From Nissolia schottii (taxonomy: Eukaryota; Streptophyta; Magnoliopsida; Fabales; Fabaceae): 64,000 bases of DNA. The translations under genes and the position numbers were made by a program. Under the pieces are notes generated by a model, which had not been told where the DNA came from, did not search any database, and saw only the letters and a list, made by a program, of their open reading frames with translations. Each line of letters starts with the position of its first letter. Positions within the stretch are counted from its first letter, which is position 1. Of the stretch, positions 33,353 through 44,025 are shown piece after piece. Location of the stretch: the NCBI GenBank assembly GCA_003254905.1, contig QANU01030664.1, positions 6,871-70,870 on the forward strand, read 5' to 3'.

Positions 33353-34705
33353 CTACTCTGCATCTCCTGACTCCAGTGCCAGGTCTTCCTCCATGGCAGC
33401 CAGAGCTGGACCAGACGTCGAAGGACCCCTAGAGCTCGGCGGGGCAACCCCCGCAGGATCCTCTGATCATGACCGACCACCCCAAGTGACTATTGACCGC
33501 ACTCTGGTCATGGTCCATCCGCAGCACCAGTCACTCTAGGCGGTTGAAGGACGACATGTTGACACTCAATGCGTCAAAGTGACTCATCAGCAAGTCCATC
33601 TGTGACTGAGAGAGGCCAGGGGCCATCACGGGCTCAGCAGGGCCAGTAGCAGCAACTGCCAGAGCGGCGAAAGTAGATGGGGCTAAAGGGGAGGAAGGAG
33701 CAACTCTTTTCTTGGCACGTCTACCCTGAGGCGCATCATAGGCCAAACGGTGGTCATCGGTCAAGGAAATGTGCATTTTGGCTAGGCAACCAAAGTCGAT
33801 CTTCCAAGTAACCTTGGGAGACCATTTCAGCTTGCTTACAAAGCAGGGAAACAAATAAGAACATCAGTTAGCAAACCCCTAAACATACCCTGCTAGAAAA
33901 TTGAAGGAATTAAAAGGAAAGCGGAAACTGAACACGTACCTGACAAGGGAACCTAGAAATGGTGGAGTAGCTCAGTGATTTGCACTCCGTCTGGGAGCGC
34001 ATGGTTGCGCCTTCACATTTGGCCCATATGCTGCATGACGTAGAGCACACAGTTGAGTTCGTTGAGTTCGTGGCCCTCAGCTAAGGCCCACAGAACCAAG
34101 CAGTCATCCCTTGTCATTACGGAATGATTTTCGTTCCGCCGGACGAGGGTGTGGGTGAGGAGATAATGGTAGATCCTCTGCTCCATGGGTAGGCCACTCG
34201 CCTGAGGCCTATTCTTTGAGCTCTTGACCCCCGAGTGGCCGATGGTAGCCAGGGCCATATCCTCTCCGAAGGGGATCCCGGTGGAGTTAAAAGCCCATTC
34301 CGACAGGCTGGAGGCTAGGTCATTTCCCTCGACCGGGAGCTTCAGCACTGATCCGAACTACTCCAAGGTCAGTTCCATGGGAATGCCGCAAACCTCGGAC
34401 GTGAGCACATTGTCATTGATCCGCAGGTTATTATAAAAGACTCATACCAAGTGAGGATAAACAGTGTGATTGAAACTTACGAACCCAAAGAGGTTGGCCG
34501 AGTCGAGGAAGGTGGGGATTTCATCTGACGCCTCCTCGTATGTAGCATGGTCAAGGATTTTTGGTTCTATTACGTCCCGGTCCTTGAAATGGGCCTCGAA
34601 ATTGCGCCATTGTGCTTTTGAGGATAACCAATGGGGGAAATTGCTTGGAAGGGGAGGCCCAGGGTTTTTAGCCTTCGAGGGGTGGCGAGCAGAGCGTTGG
34701 CTCAT
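33353..34705 (-). pseudogene. Antisense gene of element B, two exons, decayed
   Basis: It is the better-preserved copy of the gene in element A. The ATG at 34703-34705 opens MSQRSARHPSKAKNPGPP; then WRNFEAHFKDRDVIEPKILD, FGFVSFNHTVYPHLV, LPVEGNDLASSLSEWAFNST, MTRDDCLVLWALAEGHELNE. Exon 2 reads KLKWSPKVTWKIDFGCLAKM and DLLMSHFDALSVNMSSFNRL, then an acidic tail with TAG at 33353-33355. The spliced length would be about 415 codons. Premature stops include TGA at 34442-34444 (A keeps an arginine codon), a TAG before position 34348, and a TGA at 33531-33533, all consistent with C-to-T changes. The splice acceptor reads TTTGTAA instead of TTTGTAG. The upstream region is pyrimidine-rich on the gene's strand, like a plant 5' UTR. 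Product unknown; a resemblance to the 'putative plant transposon protein' domain is possible. Confidence 0.7.
33836..33939 (-). other. Predicted intron of the antisense gene (B), acceptor mutated
   Basis: Minus-strand donor CAG|GTACGTG at 33939; the aligned 3' end TTTGTAA at 33836 has lost the AG. It has the same length (104 nt) as the intron in element A. Confidence 0.55.
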
Positions 34706-34959
34706 GGTGGTGGAAGAGAGACTCAGTTTTGAAAGAGGAGAGGTTGAGGAAAAGGATTTTTGGGCAAGAGAGGCGCGAAAAGTCAGAGGGAAGTGAGGGG
34801 AACCGCGTGGGAGTAAGAGGGAATGGAGAGGAAAGGTAAGAAATGGGTGTAGGAAGGAGGGAAGAAAGGGATTGCTTTGCTAGGGTTTTTGTTTTGGCGA
34901 GGGAGAAGGAGAGAAATGTGAGGAAAAGAAAAAGAAAAACGTTTAAAACGGCCCCAGAT

Positions 34960-35085
34960 CGCAGTTCATTCGAATGAAATTCAAAATTCATTTGAATGAC
35001 TCAAGAAATAAAGGATCAATCGAATGAGTCATGAACTCTGGAAATCATTCGAGTGAATGATCATAAGGGATTCGAATGACACATC
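34960..35085. repeat. CATTCGAATG palindromes beside the antisense gene start (B)
   Basis: Several copies or variants (CATTCGAATG, CATTTGAATG, CAATCGAATG) lie about 260 bp upstream of the antisense ATG. Element A has the same at about 24425-24535, upstream of its copy. Confidence 0.7.
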
Positions 35086-35225
35086 TTGGGTAAGGTTTTG
35101 ACAAACCTAAAGGGTTTTAGGAGGAACCGAAAGGTTTTAGACGCCCCGAGACATTCCGAGAACCCTAATTCCCTGAAAATAGCTCGAAAACTTAGCGACG
35201 CTCCAATTTCAGGACAAAATTTCAA

Positions 35226-35239
35226 TGAAGGGGGTGGAA
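35226..35239 (+). other. Polypurine tract of element B
   Basis: GAAGGGGGTGGAA lies immediately before the 3' LTR start TGTAACATCTC. It matches element A's tract in form. Confidence 0.75.
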
Positions 35240-35659
35240 TGTAACATCTCATTTTTTCTCATATGGAAAACTCGTGAGATAGGCGATTAACACTAGTTAA
35301 AGACCAGTCAAGGAAGTGAGAGAGTAAGACTCTCCCCTAACCCCTATGATGGGCAGTTAGGGCTAGGTTTTGCTACCCCCCGGACTTTTGCCAAAGCTTC
35401 CTATTGAGTTTCGGTTCAAACGAGAATTTTTCGGATACCGAAAATGCTCGTGGAATTTTTGGGAAAAATAGGAAGGCTGAAAATACTCTAAGGAAATTCC
35501 TAGAATTAACAAGGAAAATTAGTGGATCGCAACGGTATGCCCGAAATATTTTTAGGGCAACCGGATACGAGAGATTTTGGACAAAACGCGATCAAACGGG
35601 AGTGAAGTTGGTCTGGAGGAATTGGTTTCTATCTCCATTAGGAGATATTTTCATATAAT

Positions 35660-35665
35660 AATAAT

Positions 35666-35718
<53 letters not shown>
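35660..35718. repeat. (TAA)n microsatellite
   Basis: About 18 AAT/TAA units. The same place in B's 5' LTR (13240-13262) has only a few units, so it expanded or contracted after insertion. Confidence 0.95.
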
Positions 35719-35721
<3 letters not shown>

Positions 35722-37048
35722 TGGCAAAATAAAATAAAAGAAAAAGGAAGAAGGGAAAAAGGGAATGGGGCTATAAATAGCCACCATTCAACAGAGAAAC
35801 TTACGTCTTTTTGTTTCCTTTTCACAAACACCAGTCCCGTCCGTGCACATCACGGTTACGTGGTTAAAGCCCGTAAAAATCCTCGGACCACGCCAGCACG
35901 ATTCATAAATTTCCAGCAATAAAGCCACCGAGTCCAAATCTTTGTTTGATGTGGGTAACTCTAAGCCCACTGTCTATGTGGTTATTTATATGATTGTGTA
36001 TATGTATCTATGTGAATTTAATTAGAAAAATACTTGGTAGAAATGATAGGGAGTAAGTTGTAGAGAGTGATTCTTGATGATTTTGACGTTTGGAAACCAT
36101 AACTGTACCGGTTGGATCACTGGAAATGAGAAAAAAGTTACGATGAAAGTCCCTGGGAGAAAATGCTCTCAGGAGCTAATCTTGAACTAGTTCAATCAAT
36201 TGAATTCCCATGGGAATCGATTGAAAGATTTTTGGATTTCAGTTGATTGAATGAAGATTTCAATCGAATGAAAGTTTGAGAAGGATGTCAATCGATTGAA
36301 TGAGGATTTCAATCGAATGAAAACCTGAGAAGGATTTCAATCGAATGAAAGAAGTCTCAGGAATTCATCCAAATGCCCAAACCCTAATCATTCGAATGCT
36401 TCTTGAAGGACTTGAGTTTTTAACTATTTTATGGGATCCAACAAGTGCGAATATGCCCACCGTTGTATATGAGAGCATGCATCATGAGGAATCGGTTGCC
36501 GTATGGTCTAAGACGACCGTAGAAAACTAAAGCTCGTCACGTAAAAGTCCAAAAAGATCACAATTGAATCCTAGGGAACGAAGACGAGCTAGAAAGGCTC
36601 CGACCCCAGTTGGTCCGGAAGACCTTAGTTAAAGGTATAGTTATATGACTAGGAGGTCTCCCTGTTTCTCTTGGCACGTCTTACAGACACGCCCCTCACC
36701 AATTCGATAAGCTGGATTGGTTAAGACTAATGCAAGCAAGGGCCTGATTACGATAGAACTGGGCCAAGGCCTGAGGTTTATGAGAACAGGCCAAGGCCTG
36801 AGGAGTGTGAAGACTAAGGCCTTATTATGTGAGAACAGGCCAAGGCCTGCAGAAAGAAAGGAGTAAAGGGGCCCCAATTAAGAAAAGGATAAAGGAAAGC
36901 TCGGTCAAGTCCAAGGGCTGACCAGGTCGAGTCCAAGGTCCGACCTACATGTCCACACTAGGTCGAGTCCAAGGTCCGACCTACGTGCCTACACCTGATC
37001 GAGTCCAAGGTCCGATCCCTCGCCATTCCTATAAAGGGAGTGGTTTTA

Positions 37049-37135
37049 CCTATCGCGTTCGATCTCTTCCTCCTATGAGCTTCACGTGGCTAGCTACCAC
37101 ACCGGTTAAGAGCGTTGCCGGGTCGACACGATAGG
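37049..37135 (+). other. Stem-closed structured domain (element B 3' LTR)
   Basis: CCTATCGCGTTCGA with TCGACACGATAGG closes a domain containing GTGG-CTAGCTA-CCAC and CCGGTTAAGAGCGTTGCCGG. Related domains are at 14539, 19491, 28872, 53221 and 62888; shorter versions are at 11051, 18057, 20907 and 58977. Confidence 0.6.
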
Positions 37136-37236
37136 GAAAACAAAGAGGTTGTAGCCAAGGCTATGGTTAAAAAGGTGAAAGGAATAAGAAGGATGCAACC
37201 ACAGGGCTCGTAAGAGAATTCCAGATCCCCGACATG

Positions 37237-40067
37237 TGTAACATCCCGCTTTCTCCTTAGCGGAATTTTGCTAGATAATTGTCCAAGATATTTCCAATTT
37301 CAGTTGAGTCGTGAGAATCATGGACTCTTAGGATTAAAATTGTCTGTAAAAATATTTTTGTATGTTTTCTCAAAATTCTGCAGACACTAGAACAAACCAT
37401 TTCTACTGTCTAAATACGACCGCGGGTCTAAAATATCCGTAAAAGGTACGGCTACGACGAGAATTCACAAATACCTTAAGTGAACCTAGAACCTTAGAAA
37501 AATTAGGGGATCACAAGGACGTAACCAGAATATTTTTAGAACAGCCATACGGGAAGTACCGGGACCGAGAACGATAAAATCGGATCAAAATTGATTTGCC
37601 GGAGACCTTTAATTCTCGGCCACACAAGTGGCCAAAACACAAAGGCCATACACGGCCAAGAAGAAGCCAAGTGTGGTCAAAGGGGTCAAAAGGTGGGTGA
37701 GTCACATGGTGAGTCATGATAAGGACATTTAGCATAAAGACAAAATAAGTGTATTTCGGGAATTTTGCCCCAAGGGAAAAATTGGAAAGGGGAATTCGGC
37801 CAAGAGCCTATAAATCCCCCCCAAATCTGAAATTTTGGGGAAAAATTAGAAAACCTTACCAAAGCTCTGTCCGATTACACAATCAACTGTTATTTTGTCA
37901 AACCGAGAACCCAGAGACTTTCTACATCACACCCAGTCTAGATTCTTCAAAAATCCCCTAACCCTAACCCACAAAAAGCCCTCAAAATACCTAGAGAAAT
38001 CTTGAAGAAACTCAGCCCAAGAGGAGTTAGGAGGCATCATAGCAAGTTAGAAGTCCGTAGGAAACACCAAAACCGGGAAAACGTGGGTAAATCGACATAA
38101 TCACTGTCTATGTGATTTAAGATGTGTGATGATGTTTGTGCTATGTTTTGTGTTAGATATATCTGTAGTTAGGAATCCTTTTATGTGACCTTGGTATATA
38201 TATGTTGTTGATAATTGTCTGGACATGTTGGTGCTGTTTGTGATTCTGTCAGAATTTAGGAACGCTTAAGACAGAAATAGGCATATGATACGGTTTTGAA
38301 GGGATCTATATGATGAGATTTTTATCATGAAAAACTAATACTATTTTTGGATTCTACATAAAAAATTGAGTGGGGATGTCTAGTTTTATGATTTTTGGAG
38401 TCCCCGATAAATTTCTCAGCAATCAGGCAAAAAATGGAGTTTCTATGAGAAAGGGAAAAAGGGGAAATTCACGTCTTGGGACTGAAAAAAATGGGTTTAT
38501 TTTTAGAAAACATGGGTTTAGAACTATCAAAAACCTTAAGCGCAAGTCTTGAGTCCATCTGGTTTTTGAGATTAAAATTCCAAAGAAAACAGGGCGTTTA
38601 CGGGGGTAAAATAGTAATTTTGGGAAAAGGGTAAAACTGGAATTTCGTGCATTTGGGGTAAGAATCTGGATTTTTAAACATGAAAAATGATCTTAGGACT
38701 ATCAAAAACCTTGGGGTAAGGTCTTGGACCTCTCCGATTTCTGATTCCTAATCTCTGACAGAAAACAGATGTATGCTTTGTGATTTTTAGAATAAATACT
38801 AGATATGTTTAGAAAATACTTGAGCATGAAGTATTGAGCTATGTATGTTCTATGTGTTATGTGTTACATAACTATGTGAGTTTATGCTTTTTTTACGATT
38901 TATGGAAAGAGTTGTTGGGAATATATGAGATTTATGGTTGGAAATGGTATGGAACATGAAAATATGTCTCTTTTATGTTACTGAGCTATATTTTCTCTAT
39001 GTGAATGATTGTCTTGAAATATGGATGAATGATATACGATTGTACACATGTGGTTGTTTTATGGGATCTTGAATTGTGGACGGCAGTCCTAGGGTGTAGA
39101 TGGCATCGCGTGTGGATGGCAGTCCTAGGGTGTAGATGGCATCGCGTGTAGACAACAGTCCTAGTGTACGTAATACATTGCTTGTGGATGGTCCTAGGGT
39201 GCATAATACATCACATGTGGATGTTCCTAGGGTTCACAATACATCGCGTGTGGACGGTCCTAGGGTGTACAATACATCGCGTGTGGACGGTCCCATGATA
39301 TGAATGATGGAGGATGTATGTTTGATTGAGAACTTATTCCCTAGGAGCCAGGCAGAACATAAAAGACCTAGTAATGAAAAGACTAAACTCCCTCAAACAC
39401 CTAGTAATATGGGTAGCTGCTCAGGACTAGCAGGAATATTAATAACTAGTAGGGATGTAGCATAATTGTGACACCTAGAGACCCTTGAGTGGCGGAATCA
39501 TAATTGAGACAAGAAAATGAGTTGCAAAAACCAAGGTTTCCCACTAAGAACTCAGAGTTCTCATACCAGCTCCTTTATGGTTCCAGGTGAGCAAGACAGG
39601 ACCTCAGCTTGATACACGAAGCGGCAGTCTCAACGAAGAGGAATCGAGAAATAGAATAGCAAGAACTAGGACAAGGACGTTACAATCAGCCCTTAGTTAG
39701 CATAATCCATGTATTGTACTTCTATGAGAAATTTCGTGTATGTATTAACTATGATATTACCTATGTAAATAATTGTGAGTACATGTTATGGACCACTTGT
39801 CTGCTTATTATTTGACGTTGCTATGTTGGAATAGTTATCTGTTAAGTATAAAGCTTTAACGCTTACATTATAAATTCTATCTGACACGATGACTCATATT
39901 TTATATCGTATATATATAACGAAAAAGTTTCAAAATGGTGCATATTTTCAAGTATAAGATGATTGTGAACCTTAAAGTAGGGCTAAAAGTAACCCCAATC
40001 AAAGCAGATAACAACCTTGTGAGCATTGTTTGCGATGTACGCGTAAGCAGCTAACTAGGGTGTTTCA
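37237..40067 (+). mobile_element. Solo LTR 3 (2.8 kb) in element B
   Basis: Perfect duplication ACATG (37232-37236 and 40068-40072). It starts TGTAACATCCCGCTTTCTCC and ends CTAGGGTGTTTCA. It has the AATATTTTT block (about 37500-37550), TATAAAT (37809), a donor-like AACGTGGGTAAATC (about 38085), a two-copy 180-bp-type repeat (38470-38730), a local tandem repeat (39070-39300) and the acceptor-like GGTTCCAG (39586). It is related to solo LTRs 1 and 2. Confidence 0.9.
39070..39300. repeat. 33- to 40-bp tandem repeat, about six copies
   Basis: Units begin GTGTGGACGGTCCTAGGGTG and end around AATACATCGC. It is found only in solo LTR 3, not in solo LTRs 1 and 2 at the same place. Short ORFs across it arise from the repetition. 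Confidence 0.9.
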
Positions 40068-40499
40068 ACATGCATGAGATAGATATGCATATGGATGAAT
40101 GATTGCTTGTTTGTACTTATATATGTAGCCAAGTTAATATTTATGTATGATATTATGCATTACGTATCATCAAGGGAACGCCCCAAGATGACTAGTATGT
40201 CAGTTAGCAGTAACACGAGTAGGCGATTTCGTATTGCCACACTCAGACGAGATAAAGAAAATAGCACGAAGCCTAGGTAATATCCAGATTAGACGCCCAA
40301 TCACCTAGTAAATTAGATAAAGCTGCTCAGGACAAAGGCCAAAGATAATAATCAGTAGGGGGCTAGTATGCATGACACTTAGAGGTTTCCTGAGTGGCCT
40401 GGACTCGGCCCGAGAAATGAACAATAGAGACTGTGTAGGGTTTTTACTAAGAACGAATCCATTCTTACCCCCACTCGTGTATGACTCTAGATCAAATAG

Positions 40500-40966
40500 A
40501 TGATATCCCCACCTCCGAAAGACATTTGGCTATTTACATGCACCCGACAGCGGAACTTCAGGACTGACACCCTCATTGAGACCTGTAAGTTCGCGCCTGC
40601 AAACTTACCTGCAGAGCCTCAGCCACAGCCCGCATTGCCTCGATGGATACCCCGAGGACCAGGGTCCTCGCCGATGCATCCCATCTAGGTAGATGAGCGC
40701 CCAGGAGCCAGTAGCTACGACCCGATTAACCTCAGTGGCGAGGATGAGGCTCCTCCTTCCGAGCCCGAGCTAGAGTCAGAGCCCACAGCTGACCCGAGGA
40801 CGTTTGCTCCGCCGTCCCGCGGCCGAAGCCTCCGGACCACAGGAAAAAAAGGGTAAATCCAGCATTACCACGTCGCTATGTGCACCGTGACTTCACGGCA
40901 GTGACCACCTTGTCCAGCGAGGAAGAGGAGGAGGATTCAGCAGAGGAGGAGGGGTCAGACGAGTAG
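40500..40966 (+). pseudogene. LTR ORF, element B 3' LTR copy
   Basis: ATG at 40500 (MISPPPKDIWLFT), then FRTDTLIETCKFAPANLP and a Pro-rich stretch, then TAG at about 40686 where the 5' LTR copy has the Trp of PIWVNERP. A second lesion lies near 40845 in an A-run. The acidic tail and stop (40964-40966) are in place. It was identical to 31024-31491 at insertion, so differences are later decay. Confidence 0.75.
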
Positions 40967-41511
40967 CCTATGGGAGTAGGCAGGATAGTCGCGAGCTTGA
41001 GATGGATCAGCTAGGTTAGGACTGCAGTAGTGATAGTAGGCTTGTACAGTCGCGCAATGGGTAGTACCCATCCGCGGAGCCATATTGTACCTAGATATAG
41101 TTACACAACGGGTAGTTCCAGTCCATACCTATGTGTACTGTTTGTCTGTAGTATGTATTGTTTGATAATATATGATAATGTAAATATAATGAGAACTGCT
41201 CTTTTGACTATATGAATGTACCTGTAACTGATGCTTTTGGCCGAATATGTATGTGCTTATATGTTAATGGATAACTAGGTAGTCAAGACTTCGTCATCTA
41301 GTGCTTTATCAATTATGCGACTACTTATCTGCACGGCTCTATGTTCGAAGTACTAGTTGTGAACAGTTTTGAAACGGCCTCTAATTTGAGTAAAACCCTT
41401 TGTTGCCAAGCATTAGGGAACGATAAGAGTTCGCATCACCAGGAGAAAACCCCCTAGTCTGGAAGGCTTATGACTTAAGCATAGGTCCGCTAGCTAGGGT
41501 GTTTCAATGCT

Positions 41512-42000
41512 CACTAGGTTTTTAAGTAATTGGTGGGAGTACTTATAGTCCTTCATTACTTTCAAAAATACTAGGTTAGAGAAAATATGGAGCATTTTTA
41601 AACTTTTCCTGCTGGTAATGTATTCTTAAAGTATGAGCCGCGTGTGAACAAGATACATGTAGTACAAGCAATAGAGCTTTGGGCTTACGACTATTAATCA
41701 ATTCTAGTATAATCAGTTAGATAAGCAAATGCATGGTCCATCACAGATATTTACAACAATCCACATAGTATTATAGTAATTTACATATACATAGTATTTC
41801 CATCACAATACATGGTTCAATCCTCATAACCAAAAAGTCCATCTAACGTGCAACTATACTAGCTCATCTTCACAGCCTTGTAGTCTTGCCTCCTAGGTAA
41901 TGGAGGCTCGTACTTCATCCTTTATGGCTCCTCGTGCCGCTCATCATAGCTCTTGTCTGCCCCTGGAATCATGAGTGAGTGGGGGTGAGAATGTTCGTCC
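41512..42000 (-). repeat. 5' LTR of element C, second part
   Basis: It resumes after element B with AGCATTG-type terminal sequence (CTCACTAGGTTTTT) and runs to CGTCC (41996-42000), the left duplication of the Copia-like LTR. The minus strand shows TTGGTCC-like and acceptor-like CATGATTCCAG (about 41960-41985) at the expected places. Confidence 0.75.
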
Positions 42001-42464
42001 TGTGGAACTAGGTTTCCCTAGTTGTTCCAATTGTTTAATACAATATGTTTTGATGATGGCAAATACAATATGCTCTAATTGTCTATGCTCATTGTATATG
42101 CTTATATTTGTAGAACTAGGTTTCCCTAGTTATTCTATATCTTGATGATGACAAAAAGTACACAACAAATAGATAGTGACAATTAGAATGCAAAAGGATG
42201 TTATATACTAAATAGCATACATTTGATATTGTATGATTGAACTTGATGGTAACTGATAAGTGCCCAAAATACGCAATTTTCATCATTTAAAATGGCACTT
42301 ATTTGTTTATGTTTTAAGGAATTATCTAATGAATTCCCCATTTTTGTAGGATTTTAAATATATTTTGAAAGATGGATGCAATCAAGATTAATTGAAGAAT
42401 AGTCCCATAAAGAATGGAGAAAAAGGGCAAAAGTGGAAAAGAGCTTAAAGAGGAAATCTGCGAA

Positions 42465-42755
42465 GGACCGCTCAGCAGTGATTGAATCTCGCTCAGCGTA
42501 CAAACGACAAAGGCCGCTCAGCGAAAGCACCCTTGCCGCTCAGTAGTTGTACGTCGGCAGCCACTTGCAAGCGGCGCATTAAATGCACCAGCTGGAGCCA
42601 ACCTGGCGCCAGCCTGGCATGGCGGCGCCGCTCTGAAAAGCTGCTGGAGCATTTATTACTCCGCGTATAATGATTACATTGCTCAGTAGAATAGTACAAT
42701 CGCTCAACGGTATTGCCAGAATCGCTCAGCGGTGACAACCAAACCGCTGAGCAAA
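42465..42755. repeat. GCTCAGCG/CGCTGAGC palindrome array in U3
   Basis: About nine full or decayed copies end 20-30 bp upstream of the TATA box. The same placement is seen in the Athila-like element although the LTRs otherwise do not align. The counterpart is at 47755-48045 in the 3' LTR, where more copies are intact. Confidence 0.8.
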
Positions 42756-42772
42756 GGACCCCAAACCGTGCC

Positions 42773-42780
42773 TATAAATA
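42773..42780 (+). promoter_or_regulatory. TATA box of the gag-only element
   Basis: TATAAATA in the context GTGCCTATAAATAGGAGGG, just downstream of the palindrome array. It is absent from the deleted 3' LTR. Confidence 0.7.
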
Positions 42781-43869
42781 GGAGGGTCGAGCCATACTTC
42801 AAGGCATCCCATTCCATCTCACATACACCCTTCTTCCACCAAAATCTTCATTCTTCCTTTGTAGTTTATTTTAGTTTAGGTTAGGAACAAAGAGGAGGCT
42901 TGTGAAGGAGCTGGGAGAATCGAGGAAGCTCGGCGAACCGCTGTCATGACGGCGTGATTACATGTCATGGTAAGCATCTCAAACTTGCCTTCGAGATACT
43001 CTTGTAAGATGGATTCCTAATCCTCTTTTTGTTGAGATTTTGGTCATTATTGTAGTATGATTGTATCCATGTACTATTACATATGAATCTATCAGTTTTC
43101 TTATGATTTGCTTGAAAGGTTTTACACTTAATGCTAGTCTTTGCTTAGTGTTTTGATTCTTGATTTGGTACCTAGTTGTGTGAACGACAATTATACTAAT
43201 TAAGTCATCACCAAGTTAAGATCAACATCATTATGCTTAACTAGATTCTAGGCTTGAACGTTGTGAACGAAAGTTACAATCATTAGAGTCAGAACTAAAC
43301 CATTTCATCTAATCTTGTTGCCGTAACTGGAATAAAGGTTAGCCGTTTTAACATCTGAATTAATGCTAGCGTACTTGGTTAAGCTTATGTGTGAAAGTGA
43401 CAGTTTAACAAAGGAAACCTGTAATCTTGTCATGCGCAAAAGTGATGACAAGTTAAGAACTGGTGGTGGGCAATCAAATGATAACTCTATGTAATGAGTA
43501 AATGGATGCATGAAACTATGATATGATTCAATTCCCAACAAGCTCCGGAACTACCTCTGATTTGTTGCCTATTTACTTTTCATGTTGTTATTTACCTATT
43601 TAGTTTATTAAAACAAGTTATCAAATCCTTCACTTTATTGTTTAATTAATTAAACTCAAGAACGGTATTTTTGCAACTCTCTGTGGATTCGACTATACCC
43701 GACTATACTGCAATTGGATCCTTTGTAGATCTGAAAGCCGTAAAGAAGGTATATATTTAATTTGAATGACCAAAGTGCAGAGAAGCTTTCTACGAGCTTG
43801 GCACAGTTGTGACAAAACCTAAGCTGTGTCAAGATTGGAGAAAGTGGTTAAAAAGGCTTTCATCAAATT

Positions 43870-43887
43870 TGGCGCCGTTGCTGGGGA
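43870..43887 (+). other. Primer-binding site, tRNA-Asp (one mismatch)
   Basis: TGGCGCCGTTGCTGGGGA differs by one C/T change from the perfect tRNA-Asp complement found in the Athila-like element. Confidence 0.85.
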
Positions 43888-44025
43888 GTTGCATCAAAAA
43901 TACATAGCTTGAGTTTTGTTTAGTTAAACAATTGTGAATATTTGTAAAATATTGTATAGTATTTATTTTCGTTATTTTATGATTTTTACTGGTGAACTCT
44001 TTTGTTCTAATCTTATTTGGCTAGT

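Larger units (their letters stand above)
12820..41506 (+). mobile_element. Element B: non-autonomous LTR retrotransposon with antisense gene
   Basis: It is flanked by the perfect 5-bp duplication ATGCT (12815-12819 and 41507-41511). The 5' LTR is 12820-14735 plus 30616-32034 (interrupted by element A), the internal region 32035-35239, and the 3' LTR 35240-41506 (interrupted by a solo LTR at 37237-40067). Net LTR length is about 3.3-3.4 kb. It has a perfect tRNA-iMet primer site and a purine tract. There is no gag or pol; the only gene-like content inside is on the opposite strand (33353-34705). The size, long LTRs and missing gag/pol match the LARD concept (large retrotransposon derivative). 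It must have moved with proteins supplied by a relative. Confidence 0.85.
35240..41506 (+). repeat. Element B 3' LTR (net 3.4 kb), interrupted by solo LTR 3
   Basis: It starts TGTAACATCTC and ends CTAGCTAGGGTGTTTCA. It has the AATATTTTT block (35521-35569), TATAAATA (35772-35779), donor-like GATGTGG|GTAACTC (35954/35955), a palindrome array (36190-36400), CAGGCC-AA-GGCCTG hairpins (36786-36850), three AGTCCAAGGTC-loop hairpins (36926-37017), the stem-closed domain (37049-37135), an acceptor-like TGACTCTAG (40490), and a decayed LTR ORF. The solo LTR 37237-40067 sits in it. Confidence 0.88.
42254..43865 (+). repeat. 5' LTR of the gag-only element (1612 bp)
   Basis: It starts TGATAAGTGCCC and ends GGCTTTCATCA. 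The U3 holds a CCGCTGAGCGG-type array (42465-42755), then TATAAATA (42773-42780). The downstream half (42790-43865) is present here but partly deleted in the 3' LTR. Confidence 0.9.
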
